In this document: positions 33,715 to 42,555 of the stretch, one piece after another
Layout: each line of letters starts with the position of its first letter
How positions within the stretch are numbered: the stretch's first letter is position 1
Notes under the pieces: model-generated
What the model saw: only the letters and a program-made list of their open reading frames with translations
Told to the model about the DNA's origin: nothing
Databases searched by the model: none
Assembly (NCBI GenBank): GCA_027078545.1
Contig: JALWXN010000004.1
Location: 640,737-704,736, forward strand
DNA: 64,000 nucleotides
Reading direction: 5' to 3'
From: Nitrososphaeria archaeon
GTDB taxonomy: Archaea; Thermoproteota; Nitrososphaeria; Geothermarchaeales; JDFR-13
Translations under genes and position numbers: made by a program

Positions 33715-35042
33715 CTCCTCCTCTCCACCCACCTCTTTACCAATCCATTCCTCTCTAGGAACCTCCTGTAGCTGTATAGGCTCCTCAATACCTGTAGATA
33801 TGCGTTGGGCGAGTAGGAGACAGGTATCCCCTGGCTGGGTAGTTTTAGGGAGGCCCTGAAGCTATATCCATAGGGATAGGTAAGTATCGTGAGGGGCTTG
33901 ACATGTCCCTGGCCCCACATCTCCCTCATGAGGCTCGAGACCATACCACCAAACTCGGTGGATAGGCTTGGGGATGGGTAGTAGGGTATAACAACGATAG
34001 CGTCGACGTCACCCCTCCTATAGAGCTCCTCGATCCTCCTCAGATACTCCTCGTCGCCAGCCGTGCCGCCCACATCTATGTATGCCGATATCTCCATATC
34101 CATAGCCCTAGCCCTGTTTAGCAGGGATATCCCGAAGCCACCTGCCCCTGTGACTATGCCTAGCCTGAGGCCCCTGGGTAGGGGCTGCTTCAAGACGTGT
34201 AGAGCCGCCTCACCCACCAGGTCTACGTCGTCGAGGAGTATGCCACCAGCCTGCCGGACAGCGGCCCTCAGAACCTCTCCACCCGCCAGCTGTCCGGTGT
34301 GGCTCTTTACGACTCCCCCGATACCCTTGTCCCCACCTACAACCACTAATACGGGCTTCTCGCCAGAGACGCGCCTTAGAACCTTGTAGAATTCACGGCC
34401 GTCTAGGACGCCCTCCACGTAAAGGGCTATCAGCTCCGTATCCGGGTCTCCATACAGCTCCGCAAGAACCTCCACGATCCCGACATCTATCTCCCGGCCT
34501 AGCCCCATGAATATGGAGACCCCCAGCCCAATCTCGGCCAGTATATCGAGTATCTGTGTACCCACGGCTCCCGACTGGCTAACCACGGCTATAGAGCCTC
34601 TTCTCGGGTATCCCTGGCGGATCGGGTCTAGGAAGAGGGTGTTGAGGCCCCTGGAGGGCATGTATATCCCTATGCTGCCAGGCCCCACTATACGCATTCC
34701 ACTCCCACCAAGCACCTGTAGGAGTTGGTCGAGCTCCTCCCCAGATATCTGTGAGATCACTATGGAGATCTTCACACCCTTCGAGACCGCCTCTCCAACA
34801 ACCCTGGGCACTGCATTCCCGGGGACAACGATGATGGCCATGTCTACTGGGTATGGGATGTCGAGGAGGCTCTTGTAGCACCTCATGCCTAGGATCTCCC
34901 TGGCTGATGGGTTGACGGGGTATATCCTGCCGCGGAAGCTCCTTATAAAGTTCCTTAGAATTATGTGTCCAGGCTTGGAGGGGTCTCTAGACGCCCCCAC
35001 AACGGCTACGCTCCTCACCCTCCTGATGGTCTCCAGCGGCAT
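33702..35042 (-). CDS. ADP-forming acyl-CoA synthetase alpha subunit-like protein (orphan)
   Basis: A 446-residue protein with the alpha-subunit layout of ADP-forming acetate/acyl-CoA ligase: a CoA-binding domain (VAVVGASRDPSKPGHIILRN near residue 13) then two ligase-CoA domains. The phosphorylated histidine is H248 in KSHTGQLAGG. The enzyme type makes ATP from acyl-CoA. No ATP-grasp beta subunit is encoded nearby; it must be elsewhere, or this protein has another role. A second alpha-type paralogue lies at 46747. Confidence 0.82.
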   Translation of the reverse strand: MPLETIRRVRSVAVVGASRDPSKPGHIILRNFIRSFRGRIYPVNPSAREILGMRCYKSLLDIPYPVDMAIIVVPGNAVPRVVGEAVSKGVKISIVISQISGEELDQLLQVLGGSGMRIVGPGSIGIYMPSRGLNTLFLDPIRQGYPRRGSIAVVSQSGAVGTQILDILAEIGLGVSIFMGLGREIDVGIVEVLAELYGDPDTELIALYVEGVLDGREFYKVLRRVSGEKPVLVVVGGDKGIGGVVKSHTGQLAGGEVLRAAVRQAGGILLDDVDLVGEAALHVLKQPLPRGLRLGIVTGAGGFGISLLNRARAMDMEISAYIDVGGTAGDEEYLRRIEELYRRGDVDAIVVIPYYPSPSLSTEFGGMVSSLMREMWGQGHVKPLTILTYPYGYSFRASLKLPSQGIPVSYSPNAYLQVLRSLYSYRRFLERNGLVKRWVERRSYLE

Positions 35043-35138
35043 TATAATGATGCTTTGGATATCGTGGATATAAAGGGTGGTGGAGGAGTATCCATCTAGT
35101 TATGGGATTACCTCGACCGGGTGGCTGGTGCATAGGCG

Positions 35139-35867
35139 ATGGGTAGGAGGGCATTCTCATTCTTCACAGGTGGCAAGGATAGTACGGCGGCCCATCTAAT
35201 GGCTAGGAAGGAGGGTATAGACCCAGACCTACTCGTGACTATCAGGCCCCTCAATAGGGAGAGCTACATGTTCCACTCTGTAAACCTCTGGGTAACGACT
35301 ATCCAGGCGGCGGTTCTTAGGAGGAGGCAGATATTCTACACGGTCTCGGGTAGGCGTGAGGAGGAGGTTGGGGAGCTGCGCCCACTCATCGAGAGGCTCC
35401 ACGAGGCCGGCTATGAGGTCGCGACTGTAGGGGGGCTCCTCAGCAATTATCAGAGGAGGCGGTTTGAACGCCTACTGGGTGAGTATGGGATCGAGCTCTT
35501 CAGCCCCTTCTGGGGCGTGGAGCAGGAGGAGATTCTACATAGCTACATTGGCCTAGGCATCAGGTTCATGTTGACATCTGTCTCGGCACATGGCCTTGGT
35601 GAGGAGCATCTAGGCTGGGTCATCAAGAGCTTGGAGGATGTCGAGCGGCTGGTGGAGATCGCTAATAGATATGGGTTCAACCCCACCGGTGAGGGTGGCG
35701 AGTATGAATCCCTAGTCCTCTATGCCGAGGGCTTCAGCCACGCCCTACACCCAACCAGGGTGTTGAGGTACTGGGACGGCTACACGGGCTATCTAGAGAT
35801 CCTCGGTGTTAGACTCGTGAAGAGCCTTGTGGAGAGGAGGGGGCAGGAGGTGGTTAGCCGTGGATGA
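35139..35867 (+). CDS. dph6: Diphthine-ammonia ligase-like ATP-pyrophosphatase (Dph6 family)
   Basis: A 242-residue protein of the PP-loop ATP-pyrophosphatase type. The loop FTGGKDSTAAHL is at residues 8-19, and the family's GEGGEYESLVL lies near 184-194. Dph6 performs the last step of diphthamide synthesis on elongation factor 2. Length and motifs agree with archaeal members. The end overlaps the start of the ZPR1 gene, so the pair is co-translated; both act on translation factors, which makes the pairing sensible. Confidence 0.85.
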   Translation: MGRRAFSFFTGGKDSTAAHLMARKEGIDPDLLVTIRPLNRESYMFHSVNLWVTTIQAAVLRRRQIFYTVSGRREEEVGELRPLIERLHEAGYEVATVGGLLSNYQRRRFERLLGEYGIELFSPFWGVEQEEILHSYIGLGIRFMLTSVSAHGLGEEHLGWVIKSLEDVERLVEIANRYGFNPTGEGGEYESLVLYAEGFSHALHPTRVLRYWDGYTGYLEILGVRLVKSLVERRGQEVVSRG

Positions 35868-36396
35868 GGTGTCTGAGGGTAAGATATGGGAGCTGGAGTC
35901 TAAATGCCCGAGGTGTGGGGCGAGCTATAAGATTACGGAGTATCTATACCATGTCCCGATGGTTGGGAGGGTAATAATCTCCAGCGGTGAATGCCCATCA
36001 TGTGGATACAAGTATCGTGACATTAGGGCTGCTGAGAGCCATGGCCCGCAGAGGTTGAAGCTATGGGTCGATGGGCCCGAGGATCTAAACGCTATCGTTG
36101 TTAGGGCCTCGACAGCCTCTATATATATCCCGGAGCTGGGAGTCTCGATAGAGCCAGGCCCGGCCTCCCAGGGCTTCATAACGACTGTCGAGGGTATACT
36201 GGACAGGGTCTCAAGGGTATTGACGGTACTCAAGGATGATGAGGAGGTTGATAGGAGGGCGTGGGAATCGGCTAAGAAGGATTTGGAGGATGCTAGGAGT
36301 GGTAGGAAGAGCTTCACCCTGATAATCGTGGATCCAGAGGGGGTTAGCAGGATAGTATCGGACAAGGCTGAGAAGGAGCGTATGTATAGCCAGTAG
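35860..36396 (+). CDS. ZPR1 zinc-finger domain protein
   Basis: A 178-residue single ZPR1 domain. The zinc finger is CPRCGASYK then GECPSCGYKYRDI (two CxxC pairs about 31 residues apart), followed by the beta-rich domain with IYIPELGVSIEPGPASQGFITTVEGIL. The start is placed at GTG 35860: GGAGGTGG lies just before it and an earlier frame opening at 35827 has no such site. ZPR1 in eukaryotes assists folding of eEF1A; the archaeal role is not established. It overlaps dph6 by 8 bases. Confidence 0.85.
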   Translation: MDEVSEGKIWELESKCPRCGASYKITEYLYHVPMVGRVIISSGECPSCGYKYRDIRAAESHGPQRLKLWVDGPEDLNAIVVRASTASIYIPELGVSIEPGPASQGFITTVEGILDRVSRVLTVLKDDEEVDRRAWESAKKDLEDARSGRKSFTLIIVDPEGVSRIVSDKAEKERMYSQ

Positions 36397-36435
36397 CCCC
36401 GGGTTAATATCTAGGCGGGCTTAATAACCATCTAT

Positions 36436-37722
36436 ATGGCCCGGATGAGTCCAAGGCTTATATACATAGTCCTAGACGGTGGATGCGACGGTAGGCCCAA
36501 TGGTGAGACCAGTCTGGAGAGGGCGGATACGCCTAATCTAGACCTCATCGCCCGGAGGGCGAAGGCCGGGCTCGTCCATGTACTGGGTATGGGTGTAGCA
36601 CCGCAGAGCGACGCGGCTACGCTGAGCCTCCTGGGGTATAGCCCCTACAAATATAGGGTTGGCCGTGGAGTTCTGGAGGCCCTAGGCCTGGGCATAAAGC
36701 TTAGGCCGGGTAGGGAGATAGCTCTCAGGGGGAACCTAGCAACGGTCGACGAGTCTGGCTGGGGGATCATAGATAGGAGGTGTGGAAGGGACGTCTCCTC
36801 GGGGGAGGCTAGGGAGCTTCTCAGAGACCTCTCCATGGTGGATCTCGGGATCCATGGGGGCTATGCTAGGGCCATCCCCAGCAAGGGGCATAGGGTAGTG
36901 GTGATAATTGGGAGTAGGGAGAGGAGGCTGAGCCCAGAGATCTCGAACATGGATCCTGCATATAGGAGGGTCGGGTATATCTCCGAGGCGGTGGAGAATC
37001 CGGGTAGCCGTGTAACACCCTGTGAACCGTTATCGTCGGAGGAGCCTGCAATCGTGGCTGCGGAGCTCGTAAACAGGTTCTACGAGGTCAGCCATAGACA
37101 TTTGAGGGACCATCCACTGAACAAGGCTAGGGTTGAGAAGGGCCGGCTACCATGTAACGCTATCCTTGTGAGGGACGCTGGCTCGAGGCCTGAAGACATA
37201 CCTATGTTCCAGCACCGCTTCGGCTTCAAGATGGCCTCGGTGGTGGAGATGCCTGTGGAGCGTGGGATAGCGGAGCTCATAGGGCTGGTAATAGCGGATG
37301 TGGATACCTCTGGTACTAGGGCCGCAAGGTATATAAGGATGGCGGATAGGGCTGTGGACATCCTCGACTATGCCGATGGTGTATATGTCCATCTGAAGGG
37401 GCCGGATGAGCCTGCCCATGACGGCGACGTCTCGGGGAAGGTGGAGGCGCTGGAGGATATTGACCAGTACTTCCTCGGTAGGCTTCTAGACAGGATTGAT
37501 CTTGACAACACCGCTATAGTCATAACCTGTGACCACTGCACCTCACCAAGGGTTAGGAGCCACACTTCAGACCCGGTTCCACTCGTCGTCTATAAATATG
37601 GCTTCAAGAATGATGGGCTATACCGCTTCACGGAGAGGGAGGCCGCCAAGGGGAGTATAGGGGTCTTGACGGGTGGATGGGACGTCCTACCACTGGTTAA
37701 GAGGCTCCTCTGGGGTGGCTAG
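36436..37722 (+). CDS. apgM: 2,3-bisphosphoglycerate-independent phosphoglycerate mutase, archaeal ApgM type
   Basis: A glycolysis/gluconeogenesis enzyme converting 3- to 2-phosphoglycerate. 428 residues of the alkaline-phosphatase superfamily: the N-terminal metal site YIVLDGGCDG near residues 10-19, TPNLDLIARRAKAG near 35-48, the catalytic-Ser region APQSDAATLSLLGYSP near 55-70 and C-terminal metal site CDHCTSPRVRSHTSDPVP near 363-380. The size matches archaeal enzymes. The TAG stop shares CTAG with the convergent nucleotidyltransferase. Confidence 0.93.
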   Translation: MARMSPRLIYIVLDGGCDGRPNGETSLERADTPNLDLIARRAKAGLVHVLGMGVAPQSDAATLSLLGYSPYKYRVGRGVLEALGLGIKLRPGREIALRGNLATVDESGWGIIDRRCGRDVSSGEARELLRDLSMVDLGIHGGYARAIPSKGHRVVVIIGSRERRLSPEISNMDPAYRRVGYISEAVENPGSRVTPCEPLSSEEPAIVAAELVNRFYEVSHRHLRDHPLNKARVEKGRLPCNAILVRDAGSRPEDIPMFQHRFGFKMASVVEMPVERGIAELIGLVIADVDTSGTRAARYIRMADRAVDILDYADGVYVHLKGPDEPAHDGDVSGKVEALEDIDQYFLGRLLDRIDLDNTAIVITCDHCTSPRVRSHTSDPVPLVVYKYGFKNDGLYRFTEREAAKGSIGVLTGGWDVLPLVKRLLWGG

Positions 37723-38420
37723 CCAGAGATGAAGTAGTTCTGATACTTCCCAACCTTCTCCTCCATATATTCGAGATCCTTAATCGTGTCTATGCTCCGC
37801 CAGAAAACGCCCTGGTACCTCACACCCACCATAAGCTTCTCCTCAGCCAGGTGTGGGAAGACCGTCTTCTCTATATCACCCTTCTCAGGAAGGATGCGTA
37901 GCACCTCCTTTCTCAGGGCGTAGACACCGCCGTTTATCCATTTATCCTCGAGGATCGGTTTCTCCCTGAACCTCGTGACCACCCCCTCCTCATCCGTCTC
38001 CACTATCCCGTATGGGCTGGGCATGGGGATCAGGGCTATCGAGGCCTTATACCCGCCTAGATTCTCGAGGAGGGGGAGTATACGTAGATCGGTTATCACG
38101 TCCCCATTGAGGACTATGAAGATATCCTCATCCACATATTTAGATGCGTTTCTAAGGGCTCCGCCGGTGCCTAGGGGCTCGTCCTCCACGCTATACTCTA
38201 TCTCCACACCCCATCTCGAGCCGTCGCCGAAGTACTCGATGATCTTGTCGGCCTTATACCCTACTAGGAAGACGAACCTATCCACGCCCTGGCTCTTGAG
38301 CCAGTGGAGCTGGTACTCGAGTATTGGGCGGCCCTTGATGGGTATCAGGGGCTTAGGGATGTTCTCAGTGTAGGGGCGGAGCCTCTTACCATATCCCCCG
38401 GCCAGTATCAACGCCTGCAT
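37719..38420 (-). CDS. Sugar-phosphate nucleotidyltransferase (NDP-sugar pyrophosphorylase-like)
   Basis: A 233-residue GT-A-fold enzyme that joins a sugar phosphate to an NTP to make an NDP-sugar for surface glycans. The nucleotide loop LILAGGYGKRLRPYTENIPKPL is at the N-terminus, with the metal Asp in VLNGDVITD near residue 103 and YGIVETDEEG later. It lacks the left-handed beta-helix of bifunctional forms. The sugar and nucleotide cannot be told (glucose-1-P or mannose-1-P are likely). Confidence 0.88.
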   Translation of the reverse strand: MQALILAGGYGKRLRPYTENIPKPLIPIKGRPILEYQLHWLKSQGVDRFVFLVGYKADKIIEYFGDGSRWGVEIEYSVEDEPLGTGGALRNASKYVDEDIFIVLNGDVITDLRILPLLENLGGYKASIALIPMPSPYGIVETDEEGVVTRFREKPILEDKWINGGVYALRKEVLRILPEKGDIEKTVFPHLAEEKLMVGVRYQGVFWRSIDTIKDLEYMEEKVGKYQNYFISG

Positions 38421-38446
38421 ATTAACTGATTCGGGGTAGCCAGCCT

Positions 38447-40261
38447 TTAAACCGGTACCTCCTGAGGGACACCCTCCTCGCTCCAGCCCCTGAGCCTATA
38501 GTATGTCTTAAGCATCGACTCGAACTCCTCTAGGCTAAGGGACTTAGCGCCGCCCCTAAGGGTCTTGCCCGGCTCCTTGAATAGCCTCTTGGGGAGGTAG
38601 TCCTCCTTCGGGCTCATACCGGTAGCGAGGTTGAACCTCCTAATCACGGTGTGGATATCGTTGGCTATCTCTGTGAGGCTCTCCCTCGTATATCCGTAGC
38701 CGGTTAGGCTGTTTAGGATATCCACTGTGAAGTCCCATTCATAGACGAATCTGCCGAAGCGGCATAGGATCATGCTGTCGTGGATCGAGAAGAGGTTCTC
38801 CACATCGACTAGGAACCTGACCTTCTCAGGGCCTGTATCATCCTTGTTTAGTATCCCCTTCATCTCGTAGGCATAGCTCGTCGTCCTCAGGTGGTCAGCA
38901 CCCCTGGTTGAGGTGGCGTATGAGAGGGCCATTCCCTTCAGGCTCCTCGGGTCGTAGGCGGGTGGGCTTAGGCCCTTCACATGTATGGCGACGTCCTCCA
39001 AGCCATACTTCTTGGCCAGGTGCTTCACACCCTCCCCAATGTCGTACCCTATACCCCGCCTCTCCATTGTGAGCTGGAAGAGGTAGTATACGCTGTCCAC
39101 GTCGCCGAACCTTACTGGGCGGTCCAGCTTGACCAGTCCCTTCTCATATGCGTAGATGACTAGTGATATCAGGCTCCCCATCTCTATGGTGTCGACCCCA
39201 TACCTATCGGCTAGGAGGTTGAGGGCTATCACGGGCTTCATATCGTCCAGCTCGTTAAGGACTCCGAAGGCGAATATAGTCTCATACTCAGGGCCCTTCG
39301 TCACTATCCCCTTGTACTGCCCATCCTCCTCTATAACCGAGATCTTGCCACAGGAGTACATACAGTTCCAGCAGGCGACGCTCGACTTGTAGAAGTTCTC
39401 CCTCAGGGCCTCTGGATCCAGTGCCTCGTAGACACGGGTCTCCACATACTCCCAGTAGCGTGAGGGTATTGCGGAGTTGGCCTGTGTAGCTGAGAGGGTT
39501 ATAGGGGTCCCATACTTCCTATAGCTATTCACGCCTGACTTCAAGGGGTCCCCGATAGCCTTCTCGACAAACTTCTTGGCATTCCTCCTGACAGCCTCCT
39601 CGTCATAAACCCTTATGATGGGCCTGCCAGGGTTCCTTAGGACTATGGCCTTCAGGTTCTTACTACCCATTACAGCGCCGCCACCTGTCCTGCCGGCCTT
39701 GCTCTCCCTCATCCTAGTGCCGTGTCCATGGCTTATGGCGGCGAAGCGTATCAGCCTCTCACCGGCCGGGCCTATCTCCGCGACCTCGATATCCCTGCCG
39801 AGCTCCTCCATCAGCCTCTTCTCCGTCTCCTCCGTGTTGAGGCCCCAGAGATCGGAGGCATCCCTGATCTCCACGTTCTCCCCGTCGAGGTATAGGTAGA
39901 CAGGCTTCTCACTCCTACCATGGATGGCTAGACCCACGTATCCGAGCCAACGGAATACAGCTGGGAAGTTGCCCCCCATGATACTCTCTCCGAAGATCCC
40001 CGTGAGGGGGCTCTTGAAGAAGAAGCCTATCTTGGAGGCTAGGGGTAGCCACGTCCCTGTAGCAGGGCCTGTCGAGACGAACAGGATGTTCTCAGGGGAT
40101 AGGGGGTCTACCCTGGGGTCTAGGTTCTCAAATAGGTAGTGGGCGGCCAGGCCCTTCCCACCTATCCACCTCTTAAGGATCTTCTGGTCCAGCTCCTCCT
40201 CAACAATCTTCCCCCTGGTAAGGTCTATCTTAACCAGTTTTCCACCGTAGCCCCTATCCAT
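38447..40261 (-). CDS. Tungsten-dependent aldehyde ferredoxin oxidoreductase (AOR family)
   Basis: Oxidises aldehydes to acids with ferredoxin as acceptor, using a tungstopterin and one 4Fe-4S cluster. With ATG 40261 the protein has 604 residues, the classic AOR size; the open frame runs 25 codons further but MDRGYGGKLVKIDLTRG is the family start. Iron-sulfur ligands are C297, C300 and C304 (CWNCMYSC), with the fourth in MILCRFGR. Pterin-site segments include GGNFPAVFRWLGY and KAGRTGGGAVMGSKNLKAI. It is divergent from nosZ. The pterin is made in part by moaD-moaE in this window. Confidence 0.92.
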   Translation of the reverse strand: MDRGYGGKLVKIDLTRGKIVEEELDQKILKRWIGGKGLAAHYLFENLDPRVDPLSPENILFVSTGPATGTWLPLASKIGFFFKSPLTGIFGESIMGGNFPAVFRWLGYVGLAIHGRSEKPVYLYLDGENVEIRDASDLWGLNTEETEKRLMEELGRDIEVAEIGPAGERLIRFAAISHGHGTRMRESKAGRTGGGAVMGSKNLKAIVLRNPGRPIIRVYDEEAVRRNAKKFVEKAIGDPLKSGVNSYRKYGTPITLSATQANSAIPSRYWEYVETRVYEALDPEALRENFYKSSVACWNCMYSCGKISVIEEDGQYKGIVTKGPEYETIFAFGVLNELDDMKPVIALNLLADRYGVDTIEMGSLISLVIYAYEKGLVKLDRPVRFGDVDSVYYLFQLTMERRGIGYDIGEGVKHLAKKYGLEDVAIHVKGLSPPAYDPRSLKGMALSYATSTRGADHLRTTSYAYEMKGILNKDDTGPEKVRFLVDVENLFSIHDSMILCRFGRFVYEWDFTVDILNSLTGYGYTRESLTEIANDIHTVIRRFNLATGMSPKEDYLPKRLFKEPGKTLRGGAKSLSLEEFESMLKTYYRLRGWSEEGVPQEVPV

Positions 40262-40380
40262 GTAACCGTGAATTGATTTGAACCCCGATAAATACCGAGG
40301 TTTAAACCCCTCCCGTTGAGGCATGGGCCTACGCATTTACGAGGCGATACACGTATTTTTTGTATAGACGTGGCCACCCG

Positions 40381-40392
40381 ATGTAAATACAT
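40381..40392 (+). promoter_or_regulatory. Short palindrome upstream of nosZ
   Basis: ATGTAAATACAT has 5-base arms ATGTA and TACAT around AA. It lies 94 bases before the nosZ ATG, in the 224-base divergent region with the AOR gene. It could be an operator or an overlapping TATA element. Support is from symmetry and position only. Confidence 0.35.
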
Positions 40393-40413
40393 TTCTCACG
40401 CTGTTTGGGGGAG

Positions 40414-40439
40414 CCGATCCCTAACCTCTTAGGGCTCGG
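40414..40439 (+). promoter_or_regulatory. Strong stem-loop in the nosZ leader
   Basis: CCGA (40414-40417), a mismatched T, CCCTAA (40419-40424), loop CCTC, TTAGGG (40429-40434), a mismatched C, and TCGG (40436-40439) form a 10-base-pair stem with one internal mismatch. It ends 46 bases before the nosZ ATG. It could be an RNA hairpin in the 5' untranslated leader or a DNA operator. Confidence 0.5.
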
Positions 40440-40471
40440 GAATATGGGGCTATCCTCCCAATTCCATTGAT

Positions 40472-40479
40472 GAGGTGAT
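40472..40479 (+). promoter_or_regulatory. Shine-Dalgarno site of nosZ
   Basis: GAGGTGAT is a full-strength ribosome binding site six bases before ATG 40486. Many neighbours appear leaderless, so this marks nosZ as having a leadered mRNA and supports the stem-loop upstream being transcribed. Confidence 0.7.
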
Positions 40480-40485
40480 TATTTA

Positions 40486-42552
40486 ATGGCGGCTAGGAGG
40501 AGGGGCGCCGGTAAGGGCGTCTCGAGAAGGGACTTCATAACACTAGCTGGTGGGGCTGCTGTCGGAGCTGCTATTGGCTATACCGCCTTCAAGCTTACAC
40601 AGCCAGCGCCTGCTGCTGAGCTACCCTACCAGGAGATCATCCAGGCACGTGGCCTAACCCCGGAGGATGTAGAGGCTGCGCTGAAGACCTACCTTCCTGG
40701 TGGGAGACAGGACGAGTTTATATTGTTTGCCAGCGGTGGACATTCGGGACAGGTGCTGGTCTTCGGAATACCCAGTATGAAGCTCTACAGAGTGATAGGT
40801 GTATTCACTCCAGAGCCTTGGCAGGGATATGGATACGGCGCAAAGGAGACTATGGAGGTTCTTAGGGGTGGCAACAATGGTGTGAGGGAGCTTACATGGG
40901 GCGATGTACACCACCCAGAGGTCAGCAGGACGAACGGCGAGTTCGATGGCGAGTGGCTATTCGTCAACGACAAGGCTAATGGGAGAGTAGCGGTGATAAG
41001 CCTGAAGGACTTCGAGACGAAGCAGATCGTGAAGATACCTAATATGCAGAGCCAGCATGGAGGTGCATTCGTTACTCCGAATACGGAGTACGTCGTCGTC
41101 GGTTCACAGTATCCGACTCCTTGGGATCCTGACAAGGGATATATTCCTGGGGAGACTTATGTAGAGCTGGATCCAAAGGATCCCGACACGCTAAAGAACA
41201 ACTTCAGAGGGCTAATAGCATTTCTCAAGTTTGACAGAGAGCGTGGAAGGATCGATCTTAGCAGGAGCTTCGAGATTGAGCTTCCACCATATTCACAGGA
41301 TCTAGTTGTGGTTGGCTGGGGGGCCTCAGATGGAATGGCTTTTATCAACAGCTTCAACACTGAGATGGCGGTGGGTGATGTTCTTAATGGGGTTCCAGCA
41401 TTGGAGGTAGGATCAGCAGAGTATGACTACGACTTCCTCCACATTGTATTCTGGAAGAAGGCTGAGCAGCTTATTCAGCAGGGAAGATATAGAGAGCTAA
41501 ATGGAGTCAAGGTTATTAGTCTGGAGGATGCAGTGAGGGAAGGGATTCTCTACTTCGCCCCAGAGCCTAAGAGCCCACACGGTGTTGACATTGCTCCCAG
41601 AGGAGATTATATAGTTGTCAGTGGTAAGCTGGAGCCATCAGCCACGATTTATAGTGCTGATGCGATAAAGAACGCTGTACAGGCTGGAGACTTCGAGGGT
41701 AGGGACGACTTCGGAGTGCCCATCCTGAAGTTTGACAAGGTTAAGGTGGCCCAGGTTGAGCTCGGCCTAGGGCCGCTGCACACAGAGTTCGACGACAAGG
41801 GCTATGCATATACTAGCCTCTTCATAGATAATGCGATAGCCAAGTGGACACTAGGCCCGCCATACTTCGAGGGCGACGAGGCATGGAAGGTTGTGGACAA
41901 GGTGACTATACACTACAACATCGGCCACCTAGCGGCGCCTGAGAGTAACAGCCCATCCCCTAAGGGTAAGTACGTCGTGGCCCTCAACAAGTGGAGCATA
42001 GACAGGTTCCCAGTCCTAGGCCCATTGAAGCCGCAGAACTTCCAGCTTATAGACATAACTGGGGAGAAAATGAAGGTTCTCCTAGACTTCCCGATAGGCA
42101 TCGGTGAGCCGCACTACGCCAAGATCATCGATATAAACAAGATCAAGGCACTAGAGGTCTATCCTCCTGGAACTGATCCACTGACATTTGAGCCGCATCC
42201 ACACGCCATACAGCCTGGTGAGGAGAGGATTGAGAGGACCACGATTGATGGTAGGCCAGCTACAGTAGTCTACGGCACCTTGATCAGGAGTACAGTAACA
42301 CCAGACTTTATCAGGGTTCGGCAGGGAGACTTGGTGAGAATGTATCTAACCAATGTCGAGACTACGCCAGACGCTACCCACGGATTCTCGATATGTGAGT
42401 ATAACATCAACGCTAGTATAGAGCCGGGCGAGACGGTGACGATAGAGTTCGTAGCTGATAAGCCAGGTGTTTATGCCTTCTACTGTACAGAGTTCTGTTC
42501 ACCGCTCCACCTAGAGATGGCTGGCTGGCTAGTCATCGAGCCCAGGGGGTAG
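40486..42552 (+). CDS. nosZ: Nitrous oxide reductase NosZ
   Basis: The terminal oxidoreductase that turns N2O into N2 outside the membrane. A 688-residue protein with a Tat signal (SRRDFITLAGG, R14-R15) followed by a beta-propeller with all seven CuZ histidines: H142 and H143 (DVHHPE), H191 (QSQHGG), H319, H365 (KSPHGV), H432 and H481. The C-terminal cupredoxin domain has the complete CuA site H632, C667, C671, H675 and M678 (CTEFCSPLHLEM). The Tat signal resembles clade I rather than the Sec-type clade II. The coding sequence uses more AGA and is AT-richer than flanking genes. It leads an operon with nosL, a membrane protein, nosD, nosF and nosY; no nosR is present. Confidence 0.96.
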   Translation: MAARRRGAGKGVSRRDFITLAGGAAVGAAIGYTAFKLTQPAPAAELPYQEIIQARGLTPEDVEAALKTYLPGGRQDEFILFASGGHSGQVLVFGIPSMKLYRVIGVFTPEPWQGYGYGAKETMEVLRGGNNGVRELTWGDVHHPEVSRTNGEFDGEWLFVNDKANGRVAVISLKDFETKQIVKIPNMQSQHGGAFVTPNTEYVVVGSQYPTPWDPDKGYIPGETYVELDPKDPDTLKNNFRGLIAFLKFDRERGRIDLSRSFEIELPPYSQDLVVVGWGASDGMAFINSFNTEMAVGDVLNGVPALEVGSAEYDYDFLHIVFWKKAEQLIQQGRYRELNGVKVISLEDAVREGILYFAPEPKSPHGVDIAPRGDYIVVSGKLEPSATIYSADAIKNAVQAGDFEGRDDFGVPILKFDKVKVAQVELGLGPLHTEFDDKGYAYTSLFIDNAIAKWTLGPPYFEGDEAWKVVDKVTIHYNIGHLAAPESNSPSPKGKYVVALNKWSIDRFPVLGPLKPQNFQLIDITGEKMKVLLDFPIGIGEPHYAKIIDINKIKALEVYPPGTDPLTFEPHPHAIQPGEERIERTTIDGRPATVVYGTLIRSTVTPDFIRVRQGDLVRMYLTNVETTPDATHGFSICEYNINASIEPGETVTIEFVADKPGVYAFYCTEFCSPLHLEMAGWLVIEPRG

Positions 42553-42555
42553 AGG

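Noticed and set aside
40268-40290. GATTTGAACCCC on the plus strand, the reverse complement of a tRNA T-loop core
   Set aside because: The flanking bases cannot form the T-stem and no acceptor or anticodon stems are present, so it is not a tRNA; it lies in the AOR promoter region.
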